Shown here: piece after piece, positions 13,562-21,471 of the stretch
Position numbering within the stretch: the stretch's first letter is position 1
Layout: each line of letters opens with the position of its first letter
Source: CAZIRF01 sp964541755
GTDB lineage: Bacteria > Spirochaetota > Spirochaetia > Treponematales > Breznakiellaceae
Assembly (NCBI GenBank): GCA_964541755.1
Contig: CAZIRF010000043.1
Span: 1 to 24,868, forward strand
Direction: 5' to 3'
DNA: 24,868 nt
Notes under the pieces: model-generated
What the model was told of the DNA's origin: nothing
Seen by the model: only the letters and a program-made list of their open reading frames with translations
Databases searched by the model: none
Position numbers and translations under genes: made by a program

Positions 13562-15628
13562 ATGAGAGATACCGACGGCTACGGCCTCTGGCTCGATTGC
13601 GAGCCCCTCACCGCCGACCGGGCTTCGGCTTGGCGGCCTGTTTGTGATTCCCTGTACTTCCCGGGCTCTTCTCCCGTGCTTGAGACCGCTCGTACCGAGC
13701 TTTCCCGTATATTTGCGGGCCTTTTTGAGTCGGAAGCCGCCCGGTTCAAGGTCGCTACAAGACTCTCCGCCGGTTTTGTCCCGACACTGGCAGTCGGCTT
13801 GCGCGGCGAAATTGTATCTGCATTCCCGGGGCTCCTCCCGGCCTGGGCGGCCATCAATGATGACGGGTATCGCCTGTTCGCGCCGCCCGTTGCCGCCGGC
13901 ACTCCCGGTGCCGCCGGCACCCCCGCCCTTGTCGCGGTCGCCGACAGCGAAAAAGGCCTTCTCTACGCCGTCTTCGCCCTCAAGCGCCTGCTGGAAGATC
14001 CTTCGAAGCAGCTCGCAGGCCTCGATATCCTCGATGAGCCGGCGATCCGCTATCGCATGATGGACCACTGGGACAACCTGGATGGTTCAATCGAGCGCGG
14101 TTACGCGGGGAAGACCCTCTGGAAGTGGGCCGAGCTCCCCTCTAGCGTAGATTCCCGTTATAACGACTACGCCCGCGCCTGTGCCTCGGTGGGGCTCAAT
14201 TGCTCGGTCCTGAACAACGTCAACACCCAGCCCCAGATCCTTTCGACCGAATACCTCGAGAAGGTCGCGGCCATCGCCGCGGTCCTGCGACCTTGGGGGG
14301 TGACGACATACCTTTCGGTCAACTTCGGCTCGCCCCGCTTCCTGGGCGGCCTTGAGACGAGCGATCCCCTGGACCCGGCCGTTATCGCCTGGTGGCAGGC
14401 CAAGGCCGACGAGATCTACAGCCTTATACCCGACTTTGGTGGCTTCCTGGTCAAGGCCGATTCCGAGGGTCAACCCGGTCCCTTCGCCTATGGACGCAGC
14501 CATGCGGACGGCGCGAACATGCTCGCACGCGCCCTCAAGGGCCATGGGGGCATTGTCGTCTGGCGGGCCTTCGTCTACGGCCACGGCGAGACCGACCGCG
14601 CGAAGAAGGCCTATGCCAACTTCCTGCCCCACGACGGGGAGTTCGAGCCGAACACCGTCATCCAGGTCAAGAACGGTCCCATCGACTTCCAGCCCCGCGA
14701 ACCGGTGTCGCCCCTTTTTGGCGCGATGGAAAAGACACCGGTATTCATGGAGTTCCAGGTGGCGCAGGAGTACCTGGGCCAGGGGCACCACGTCGTATAC
14801 CTCGCCCCCATGTGGAAGGAAGTCCTCGACTTCGACACCCTCCACCACGGGAAGGGCTCCACGGTGGGCCGCTCCATCTCCACCTCCGGTGCTCCCGGGG
14901 GATTCTCCGGCATGGCGGCCGTTACCAACACCGGCGACGACCGCAACTGGTGCGGTTCGCGCTTCCACCAGGCCAACTGGTACGCCTACGGCCGGCTCGC
15001 CTGGGACCCCGAACTCGATACGACCGCCATCGCACATGAGTGGATACGCGCCACCTGGACCCGGGACGAGGGCCTCGTCGCCGCCGTCTGGCAGATCATG
15101 AACGGGACCTGGGAGGCCTGTATCGACTACATGACCCCCCTGGGCCTCCACCACATCATGAAGGAGCACCACCACTACGGGCCCGACCCGGCCTTTGATG
15201 CCGGCGCGCGCGAGGACTGGCGCTGTACCTACTATCACCGTGCCGACGCCAAGGGCTTGGGCTTCGACCGTACCCGAAGCGGATCGGCCATGGTCGACCA
15301 GTACGCAAAGCCCGTCGCCGATCGCTTCAACAACATCGAGACCTGCCCGGAAGATTACCTCGCCTTCTTCCATCACGCCCCCTGGACACGCGTCCTTTCA
15401 AGCGGTCGCAGCTTGCGCGACGAGCTCGTCTACCGCTACCGCCGCGGCGTCGAGGCCGTGGAGACCAAGAGAGCCCAGTGGCTCGCCCTCGAGGGGAAAC
15501 TCGACCCCCACGCCTGGAAGGAAATCCTGGGCAAGCTCGACATACAGCTGGCCGATGCGCACGAGTGGGAGGACGTCTGCGTCCCCTATTTTCTGTCCTT
15601 CGCCGACAAGGAGAAAAGTAATGGATGA
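13562..15628 (+). CDS. aguA: GH67 alpha-glucuronidase
   Basis: This 688-residue protein of typical GH67 length removes (4-O-methyl)glucuronic acid from the non-reducing end of aldouronic acids. The predicted catalytic acid is Glu302 (VKADSEGQPGP), with paired bases Asp375 (NGPIDFQPREP) and Glu403 (EFQVAQEYLGQ). The spacings of 73 and 28 residues agree with Cellvibrio GlcA67A (E292, D365, E393, from memory). Other family blocks are present (PLFGAMEKTPVFMEF, MNGTWEACIDYMTPLGLHHIM). It has no signal peptide, so it works in the cytoplasm on imported oligosaccharides. It is the first gene of a four-gene overlapping operon. The ATG at 13562 is the only reasonable start but lacks a nearby SD; TGTAAGAAT ends 6 bases before it, possibly an extended -10 for leaderless transcription. 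Confidence 0.95.
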   Translation: MRDTDGYGLWLDCEPLTADRASAWRPVCDSLYFPGSSPVLETARTELSRIFAGLFESEAARFKVATRLSAGFVPTLAVGLRGEIVSAFPGLLPAWAAINDDGYRLFAPPVAAGTPGAAGTPALVAVADSEKGLLYAVFALKRLLEDPSKQLAGLDILDEPAIRYRMMDHWDNLDGSIERGYAGKTLWKWAELPSSVDSRYNDYARACASVGLNCSVLNNVNTQPQILSTEYLEKVAAIAAVLRPWGVTTYLSVNFGSPRFLGGLETSDPLDPAVIAWWQAKADEIYSLIPDFGGFLVKADSEGQPGPFAYGRSHADGANMLARALKGHGGIVVWRAFVYGHGETDRAKKAYANFLPHDGEFEPNTVIQVKNGPIDFQPREPVSPLFGAMEKTPVFMEFQVAQEYLGQGHHVVYLAPMWKEVLDFDTLHHGKGSTVGRSISTSGAPGGFSGMAAVTNTGDDRNWCGSRFHQANWYAYGRLAWDPELDTTAIAHEWIRATWTRDEGLVAAVWQIMNGTWEACIDYMTPLGLHHIMKEHHHYGPDPAFDAGAREDWRCTYYHRADAKGLGFDRTRSGSAMVDQYAKPVADRFNNIETCPEDYLAFFHHAPWTRVLSSGRSLRDELVYRYRRGVEAVETKRAQWLALEGKLDPHAWKEILGKLDIQLADAHEWEDVCVPYFLSFADKEKSNG

Positions 15629-16814
15629 TAGTTCCAGACCGACGCCCGGTTCCTTTGCCGCGGCCCCCGGGGCACATGAGAGCGGCAGCTACCGCAATGT
15701 GTTTGCAGAGTACGGCTACTCCCCCGCCACCATTGACGCCCGCGTCGAGGAGGCCTGGCACACGATATTCGAGGGTGCCGAGGGCGAGCGCTTCTACTTC
15801 GACTCCGACGATGGCGGCGGCTACATGCTCGACACCGGGAATATCGACGCCCGTACCGAGGGCATGTCCTACGGGATGATGATGGCCGTCCAGATGGACA
15901 AGAAGGACGTCTTCGACCGCCTGTGGAAGTGGAGCATGGACCACATGTTCATGCACGACGGCCCCAATGCCGGCTACTTCGCCTGGTCCTGCCAGCCCAA
16001 TGGCCAGACCAACGCCCGCGGCCCCGCCCCCGACGGCGAAGAGTTCTACGCCATGGCCCTCTTTTTTGCCGCCAATCGCTGGGGCGACGGCGAGGCCCCC
16101 TTCAACTACAGTGAACAAGCCCGAAGCCTCCTTGCCACCTGTGTCCATAAGGGCGAAACGGGCGAGGGGCCAGGGCGCGGCCCGGGGCGGGCCATGTGGG
16201 ATCCCTCAAACTACCTTATCCGCTTTATCCCCGAGGTAGATTTCTCCGACCCCTCCTACCACCTGCCGCACTTCTACGAGCTCTTTGCCCGTTGGGCCAA
16301 CGAAGAGGACCGTCCCTTCTGGAAGAAGGCGGCCGAGGCGAGCCGGGCCTATCTCCCCATTTCCTGCCACCCGAAAACCGGTCTCGCCCCCGAGTACGCC
16401 AATTTCGACGGGACGCCCAGCCTGGAACGCCCGGACTTCCAGCACTTCTTTAGCGACTCCTACCGCGTTGCCGCCAATATCGGGATGGACGCCCTCTGGT
16501 TCGGCCAGGCCCCCTGGCAGCGGAAGATTGCAGACAATCTGCTCGCCTTCTTCGCGGACAAGGAGCCGGAGACTTTTACCTCCTACCGCATTGACGGGAC
16601 GCCTCTCGACCGCAAGTGTCTCCACCCCGTCGGACTCGTCGCCACCAACGCCGTACTCGCCCTTGCCACAGAGGGCCCCGACGCCGAAAAGGCCCTGCGC
16701 CGCTTCTGGGACACCCCCCTTCGCAGCGGGGATCGCCGCTACTACGACAACTGCCTGTACTTCTTCGCGCTCCTGTCCCTGTCGGGGCGCTACCGCATCT
16801 GGGAGGCAAAATAA
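15621..16814 (+). CDS. GH8 reducing-end xylose-releasing exo-oligoxylanase (Rex)
   Basis: This 397-residue GH8 enzyme removes single xylose units from the reducing end of xylooligosaccharides. The diagnostic block TEGMSYGMMMAVQMDKKDVFDRLW carries the predicted general acid Glu80. FYAMALFFAANRWGDG and DSYRVAANIGMDALWF (with Asp279 as the candidate base) follow, as in Bacillus halodurans Rex. It has no signal peptide, so it is cytoplasmic. ATG 15621 overlaps the GH67 stop by 8 bases and is preceded by AAGGAGAAAAG; an open frame continuing upstream to 15195 only shadows GH67. Chitosanase or endoxylanase GH8 activities are less likely given the Rex-type sequence and lack of a secretion signal. 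Confidence 0.9.
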   Translation: MDDSSRPTPGSFAAAPGAHESGSYRNVFAEYGYSPATIDARVEEAWHTIFEGAEGERFYFDSDDGGGYMLDTGNIDARTEGMSYGMMMAVQMDKKDVFDRLWKWSMDHMFMHDGPNAGYFAWSCQPNGQTNARGPAPDGEEFYAMALFFAANRWGDGEAPFNYSEQARSLLATCVHKGETGEGPGRGPGRAMWDPSNYLIRFIPEVDFSDPSYHLPHFYELFARWANEEDRPFWKKAAEASRAYLPISCHPKTGLAPEYANFDGTPSLERPDFQHFFSDSYRVAANIGMDALWFGQAPWQRKIADNLLAFFADKEPETFTSYRIDGTPLDRKCLHPVGLVATNAVLALATEGPDAEKALRRFWDTPLRSGDRRYYDNCLYFFALLSLSGRYRIWEAK

Positions 16815-18439
16815 TGAAGGCGACAATACGCAACCCGATACTTACCGGTTTTTGTCCGGACCCGTCGATCTGCCGCGTGGGGGAGGACTTCTGGCTCGTT
16901 ACCTCGACCTTCTCCTACTTCCCCGGTCTCCCGGTATTCCACAGCCGCGATCTCGCGCACTGGACCCAGGTGGGTAATGTCCTGGACCGTCCCGAACAGC
17001 TCGAACTCGCCGGCCAGGGCATCTCCCGGGGGCTCTTTGCCCCCACCATCCGCCATCATGACGGCCGCTACTACGTCGTCTGCACCAACGTGGACGGCAA
17101 GGGCAACTTCGTCGTTACGGCAGAAAACCCCGCGGGCCCCTGGTCCGACCCGTCCTGGCTCAAGGCCCCCGGCATCGATCCCTCCCTCTTTTTCGATACT
17201 GATGGGTCTGCTTGGTACATTGGTACCCGCCCGGCCCCCGAGGGGCCCAAGTACAACGGGAACTGGGAGGTCTGGGCCCAGCCCTTCGATACGGAAAAAC
17301 TCTGCCTTACCGGCGAGAGCACGGGCCTGTGGAGAGGCGCCCTGCGCGACTGCATCTGGCCCGAAGGGCCGCACGTGTACCGCATTGGCGACTGGTACTA
17401 CCTTACCATCGCAGAGGGCGGCACCGGCCCCGACCACGCCGTTACGGTCGCGCGCTCCAAGAGTGTTACCGGCCCCTGGGTGGGCAAGAGCTCCAACCCC
17501 ATACTTACCCACCGTCATCTGGGTTCACAGGCCGATATCGTCAATGTGGGCCACGCCGACCTCGTCGACGATGCCGATGGCAAGTGGTGGATGGTCTGTC
17601 TCGCTTCGCGCCCGCGCGCCGGCCTGGACAGCAGTGCTTCGGGCAATCTGTCCGGGCGCCGTGTGTCCAACATGGGACGGGAGACCTACATTGTCCCGGT
17701 GCGCTGGGAGGACGGCTGGCCCCTTGCCGCAGCGGATACCGGCCGTATCGAAGCGACGTATGAGGGGCCTGCCCTTGACCTCGCTGCGGCACAGGCCGCA
17801 AGCGGCGAGGCGGTAATTGAATACTTTGATGGCGACCGGCTCCCGCCCAATTTCCTCTTCCTGCGCACCCCGGTCGAGGGCTCCTGGTCGCTCGACCGTG
17901 CACGGGGAGAGCTCTCACTCGCCTGCCAGGCCGCTGACCTCTCTTCAAAGGCGCCGGTCTCTTTTTTGGGTGTTCGCCAGCGCCATTTCGACTGGCGGCT
18001 CTCTGCACGCGTGCGCCTCGAGGGTGCCAAAGCTTCTTCGAGTGCCGGACTCGCTCTCCTCCAGAGCGAGACCCACCAGTACCGCTTCGAGCTCGTGGCC
18101 GGCAACGGCGCCGTTGGCGGCGTGGAGCGCCTGCGCGTTGTACGCGTTGCGGGGGATGCCCCGCAGCCCATTCTGGATATCCCCTTCGAGGCCCGCTGGG
18201 GTGCTACGCCCACCTTGGCGATCACGCAGGTGCAACAATCTCTGTCCTTCTTCATCGGTCCCCATCCCGGGGCGCTCGTCCGTCTCCCGGTCGAGGCCGA
18301 TGCCCGCATCTTGAGTACCGAGGTCGCCGGCGGCTTTGTCGGTACTGTTCTTGGCATGTACGCATCCGGAAACGGTCAGAATGATCTTGCCCGGGCCGTA
18401 TTTTCATCCTTTAGCTATCTATCACTGGAGAAACAATGA
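16814..18439 (+). CDS. GH43 beta-xylosidase (XynB-like, two-domain)
   Basis: This 541-residue protein has an N-terminal five-bladed propeller and a C-terminal beta-sandwich (from about residue 335), as in XynB-type GH43 beta-xylosidases. Predicted catalytic residues are Asp16 (NPILTGFCPDPS) as base, Asp122 (PGIDPSLFFD) as pKa modulator and Glu184 (WPEGPHVY) as acid. It removes xylose from the non-reducing end of xylooligosaccharides in the cytoplasm, complementing GH8; some members also act on arabinofuranosides. The start overlaps the GH8 stop (TAATG) with GGGAGGC upstream. The stop overlaps the GH10 start (ATGA). An upstream in-frame extension to 16616 overlaps GH8 and is rejected. Confidence 0.92.
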   Translation: MKATIRNPILTGFCPDPSICRVGEDFWLVTSTFSYFPGLPVFHSRDLAHWTQVGNVLDRPEQLELAGQGISRGLFAPTIRHHDGRYYVVCTNVDGKGNFVVTAENPAGPWSDPSWLKAPGIDPSLFFDTDGSAWYIGTRPAPEGPKYNGNWEVWAQPFDTEKLCLTGESTGLWRGALRDCIWPEGPHVYRIGDWYYLTIAEGGTGPDHAVTVARSKSVTGPWVGKSSNPILTHRHLGSQADIVNVGHADLVDDADGKWWMVCLASRPRAGLDSSASGNLSGRRVSNMGRETYIVPVRWEDGWPLAAADTGRIEATYEGPALDLAAAQAASGEAVIEYFDGDRLPPNFLFLRTPVEGSWSLDRARGELSLACQAADLSSKAPVSFLGVRQRHFDWRLSARVRLEGAKASSSAGLALLQSETHQYRFELVAGNGAVGGVERLRVVRVAGDAPQPILDIPFEARWGATPTLAITQVQQSLSFFIGPHPGALVRLPVEADARILSTEVAGGFVGTVLGMYASGNGQNDLARAVFSSFSYLSLEKQ

Positions 18440-19503
18440 ACGCTTCCATAAAAGGAGTCCTCGCAATTATGATGCCTCTTGTCATGTCCTGTTCTTCCTG
18501 TGGCTCGAGTGCCGCCCCCTCGAAAACCCCGAACGTCGATCCCTTCCCCGGGAAGACCCTCGCAAGCGCTTATGCCGATTACTTCGATATCGGCGCAGCT
18601 GTTACGACAGGGGAGTGGGGCTTCAACTCCCTCTCCCACTATCCGGTCAAACTCATGGGCGAGTTTTCTTCGCTTACCGCCGAAAACAACATGAAGCCCG
18701 ACGGTCTCCAACGCACGAAGGGCCAGTTCAACTGGACCTTTGGTCAACGCCTCGTAGACTATACCCAAAAGCGCGACATGCGCATGCGGGGCCACACCCT
18801 CGTTTGGCACAACCAGAGCCCCGACTGGATGGCGAAGAACGCCGGCAGCAAGGAATCCGCCCGCGAGAACATGAAGGCTCACATCGACGAAGTCCTCGGC
18901 AAGTGGGACGAGAGCCTCATTTACTGTTGGGACGTTGTGAACGAAGCCATCAATGACGGTCCCGAGTCGGTGTACCGCACAAAGAGCCCCTGGTACCAGG
19001 TCTACGGGGGACCGGAGTTTATCCGCGACGCCTTTGCCTTTGCCCGCGCCGCAAACCCCAAGGCCAAGCTCTTCTACAACGACTACAATGTCGTCAACCA
19101 GCCCAAGCGTGACCACATCGTCACGATGCTCAACGAGCTCAAACTCGTCGAAGACGGGCTCATTGACGGTATCGGCATGCAGGCCCACTGGGACATGGAC
19201 TGGCCTTCGATCGAGACTATCGACGAGACCATCAAGACCTTTGCCGCCATGGGCCTCACCATCCACATCACCGAGCTCGACATCAAGGCCAAGAAGGACC
19301 AACAGGAAGCACTCACCGAACGCTACCGCCAGATCTTCGAGGTCTTCCGTGCCAACAAGGACGCAATAGAGAGCGTTACCTTCTGGGGCGTCGCGGACGA
19401 CCACACCTGGCTTACGAACTTTACCGGTTACGTGAACTACCCCTTCGTCTTCGACACTGCCGGGAAGCCCAAACCCGCCTACTACGCGATTCGGGATTTC
19501 TAA
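18436..19503 (+). CDS. GH10 endo-beta-1,4-xylanase, surface lipoprotein
   Basis: This 355-residue protein has a short hydrophobic signal and a Cys-rich lipobox (PLVMSCSSCGSS; Cys19 is the more likely lipidated residue, Cys22 the alternative). A complete GH10 barrel follows. The acid/base is Glu170 (WDVVNEAIND) and the nucleophile Glu280 (HITELDIK). Other family blocks are FSSLTAENNMKP, RGHTLVWHNQSP, FYNDYN and WGVADDHTWL. It cleaves the xylan backbone outside the cytoplasm, supplying the importer. No carbohydrate-binding module is present. It is the last gene of the GH67-GH8-GH43-GH10 operon, with its start overlapping the GH43 stop by ATGA. A strong terminator follows. It is the only secreted enzyme in the operon. 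Confidence 0.95.
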   Translation: MNASIKGVLAIMMPLVMSCSSCGSSAAPSKTPNVDPFPGKTLASAYADYFDIGAAVTTGEWGFNSLSHYPVKLMGEFSSLTAENNMKPDGLQRTKGQFNWTFGQRLVDYTQKRDMRMRGHTLVWHNQSPDWMAKNAGSKESARENMKAHIDEVLGKWDESLIYCWDVVNEAINDGPESVYRTKSPWYQVYGGPEFIRDAFAFARAANPKAKLFYNDYNVVNQPKRDHIVTMLNELKLVEDGLIDGIGMQAHWDMDWPSIETIDETIKTFAAMGLTIHITELDIKAKKDQQEALTERYRQIFEVFRANKDAIESVTFWGVADDHTWLTNFTGYVNYPFVFDTAGKPKPAYYAIRDF

Positions 19504-19526
19504 AAAGGTATATGGACTGATATCTC

Positions 19527-19558
19527 GGCCCCCGGGAGCGCGCTCCCGGGGGCCTTTT
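19527..19558 (+). terminator. Strong terminator after the xylan operon
   Basis: A 28-base perfect palindrome (GGCCCCCGGGAGCG followed by its complement, 19527-19554) is followed by TTTT. A second, weaker inverted repeat CACTGGC/GCCAGTG lies at 19562-19581. The first probably ends the GH67-GH10 transcript. Confidence 0.9.
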
Positions 19559-19654
19559 GCGCACTGGCGCCAGAGCCAGTGTCCCTGCGCCAAAGTGTGC
19601 CTCATCCCGGATGCTCTTTCCACGCGATAAAGCATGGTATTTTTACCGCTCGAG

Positions 19655-19683
19655 TTGACAGCAGAAAAGAGCTTTGATACGAT
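19655..19683 (+). promoter_or_regulatory. araBAD promoter
   Basis: TTGACA (19655-19660), a 17-base spacer and TACGAT (19678-19683) make a good sigma-70 promoter. GGTA-TTTT-TACC (19636-19647) lies just upstream of the -35. Confidence 0.7.
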
Positions 19684-19685
19684 GT

Positions 19686-19732
19686 GTGTAGGTACACGCA
19701 CGGGAGCCAAGAGCCCTTTTGTCTGTACGTAC
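19686..19732 (+). promoter_or_regulatory. Two GTAC-type palindromes, candidate AraR-like operators
   Basis: GTGTAGGTACAC (19686-19697) directly after the -10 and GTACGTAC (19725-19732, in context CTGTACGTACGA) lie 37 bases apart, centre to centre, in the araB leader. The second resembles the TTGTACGTACAA core of Bacillus AraR operators. Position downstream of the start site suggests repression. No araR gene is in the window. Confidence 0.45.
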
Positions 19733-19755
19733 GATCGGGAAAAGGAGTCATGCCG

Positions 19756-21471
19756 ATGATCAAGAAGGATGAGCACTTTGTCGCGGGAGCCGACTTCGGG
19801 TCGGATTCTGTTCGCGTTGTCATACTCGACGCTGCCGACGGCAGCATCGCCGGGTCTAAAGTCGCCTGGTACCCGCGCTGGAAGGAGGGCCGCTTCTGCG
19901 AGCCCCGCAAGGATCAATTTCGCCAGCACCCCCTCGATTACACAGAAAGCCTTACCGCGGCCGTTCGCGGGGCGGTTGAAGCGGCCGATGCCGCCCGCAC
20001 GCAGGGGGGAAAAGCGCACGAGTCCATCGCGACGCGGATTCGGGCTATCAGTATAGATACGACCGGTTCCACGCCGGCCTTTGCCGATGCAAACGGCAGC
20101 CCCCTGGCCCTGCTCCCCGCCTTCGCCGAGGACCCCGACGCCATGTTCATCCTGTGGAAGGACCACACCGCCGTCGCCGAGGCCGACGAGATCAATGCCC
20201 TCTCGCGCGGCTGGGGCGGGACGGACTTTACCAAGTACATGGGCGGGGTCTATTCAAGTGAATGGTTCTGGGCAAAACTCCTCCATACCCTGCGCAAGAA
20301 CCCGGTCGTGGCCAAGGCCGCCGTTACCGCCGTCGAGCACTGCGACTGGATAACGGCCGTCCTCACCGGGACGACGGCCCCCGAAAAAATCAAACGCAGC
20401 CGCTGTGCGGCCGGCCACAAGATCATGTGGCACGCCGAGTGGGGCGGATACCCCCCGCGGGACTTCTTTGACCGCCTCGACCCCAAGCTCTCCGACATTC
20501 GCGACAGCCTGGGCAGCGAGACCTGGACGAGCGAGGTATCCGCCGGAAGCCTTACCCCCGAGTGGGCCGAACGCCTGGGCCTTCCTTCAAGTGTCATTGT
20601 CTGTGTGGGCGCCTACGATGCCCACATCGGGGCCGTGGGCGGTGACGCCGCGCCGGGCACCCTCGTCAAGAGCATCGGGACCTCGACCTGCGATGTCATC
20701 ATTGGCCCGCGCCCCGCGAAGGGGGAGGGCGAAGCCCTCATTGGCGGTATCTGCGGCCAGGTGGACGGGTCGGTCGTCGCCGGCTGGACCGGCTACGAAG
20801 CGGGGCAGTCCGCCTACGGCGACTACTATGCCTGGTACCGCCGCCTGCTCATGTGGCCGATCGAAGATGCTGTCGCTCAGGGGACCATTGACAAGGCAGC
20901 CTCCGAGGCCATCGAGTCCTCGCTCCTGCGCCGCCTTGAAGAAGCCGCTGCGAGCGTGGAACCATCGGCCTCGTCCCCCCTTGCCCTGGACTGGGTCAAC
21001 GGACGGCGCACCCCCTTTGCAAACCAGAAGCTTGCAGCTGCCATCAGCGGGATCAAGCTGGGGACTGATGCCCCGGCCCTCATGCGCGCCCTCCTCGAGG
21101 CGACCGCCTACGGGGCCCGCGCCATAATCGAGGCCTTCGAGGCCGGGGGGATTGCCATCGAGCGCATCATGGCCATTGGCGGGGTCGCCCGCAAGAGCGT
21201 CATTGGCATGCAGATACTCGCCGACGTTACCGGCCGCGAGATACAGGTTACGGCGGGCGACCAGTCCTGCGCGATTGGCGCTGCAGTCTTTGCCGCCACC
21301 GCCGCGGGGCTCTACGAGGATATCTTTGAAGCCCAGAAGGCCCTTTCGGCCGGGACCGCGCGCGTACACAAGCCCGATCCCGCTCGCCAGGCCCTCTACA
21401 ACAGCCTCTATCAGAAGTACCGGCGCTTTGGCGCCTTTATCGAGAGCGAAACAGAAGGAGAAGACAAATGA
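19756..21471 (+). CDS. araB: L-ribulokinase
   Basis: This 571-residue FGGY-family kinase is close to the E. coli AraB length and phosphorylates L-ribulose in arabinose catabolism. Motifs visible include an N-terminal phosphate-binding strand (GADFGSDSVRVVILD), DTTGSTP (from residue 101), WKDHTA, the AraB-type catalytic block GAYDAHIGAVGG (from 285, Asp288 as base), GTSTCD and WTGYEAGQSAYGD. The C-terminal FGGY block includes IERIMAIGGVARKS and QSCAIGAAVFAA. I prefer ATG 19756 because AAAAGGAG (19740-19747) is 8 bases away; the ATG at 19750 would be only 2 bases from it. The stop overlaps araA by ATGA. Confidence 0.95.
   Translation: MIKKDEHFVAGADFGSDSVRVVILDAADGSIAGSKVAWYPRWKEGRFCEPRKDQFRQHPLDYTESLTAAVRGAVEAADAARTQGGKAHESIATRIRAISIDTTGSTPAFADANGSPLALLPAFAEDPDAMFILWKDHTAVAEADEINALSRGWGGTDFTKYMGGVYSSEWFWAKLLHTLRKNPVVAKAAVTAVEHCDWITAVLTGTTAPEKIKRSRCAAGHKIMWHAEWGGYPPRDFFDRLDPKLSDIRDSLGSETWTSEVSAGSLTPEWAERLGLPSSVIVCVGAYDAHIGAVGGDAAPGTLVKSIGTSTCDVIIGPRPAKGEGEALIGGICGQVDGSVVAGWTGYEAGQSAYGDYYAWYRRLLMWPIEDAVAQGTIDKAASEAIESSLLRRLEEAAASVEPSASSPLALDWVNGRRTPFANQKLAAAISGIKLGTDAPALMRALLEATAYGARAIIEAFEAGGIAIERIMAIGGVARKSVIGMQILADVTGREIQVTAGDQSCAIGAAVFAATAAGLYEDIFEAQKALSAGTARVHKPDPARQALYNSLYQKYRRFGAFIESETEGEDK

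Noticed and set aside
14087..15376. 429-residue antisense open frame within GH67
   Set aside because: The opposite strand has a complete GH67 with all catalytic residues; the antisense frame has no recognisable domain or SD.
16616..16813. Longer N-terminus for the GH43 protein
   Set aside because: The extension overlaps the GH8 coding end. The GH43 fold begins right at ATG 16814 (NPILTGFCPDPS), which has its own SD and a TAATG overlap.
18415..20166. 583-residue antisense open frame over GH10, the intergenic region and araB
   Set aside because: It crosses a strong terminator and two well-supported genes. It is an artefact of GC-rich third positions on the opposite strand.
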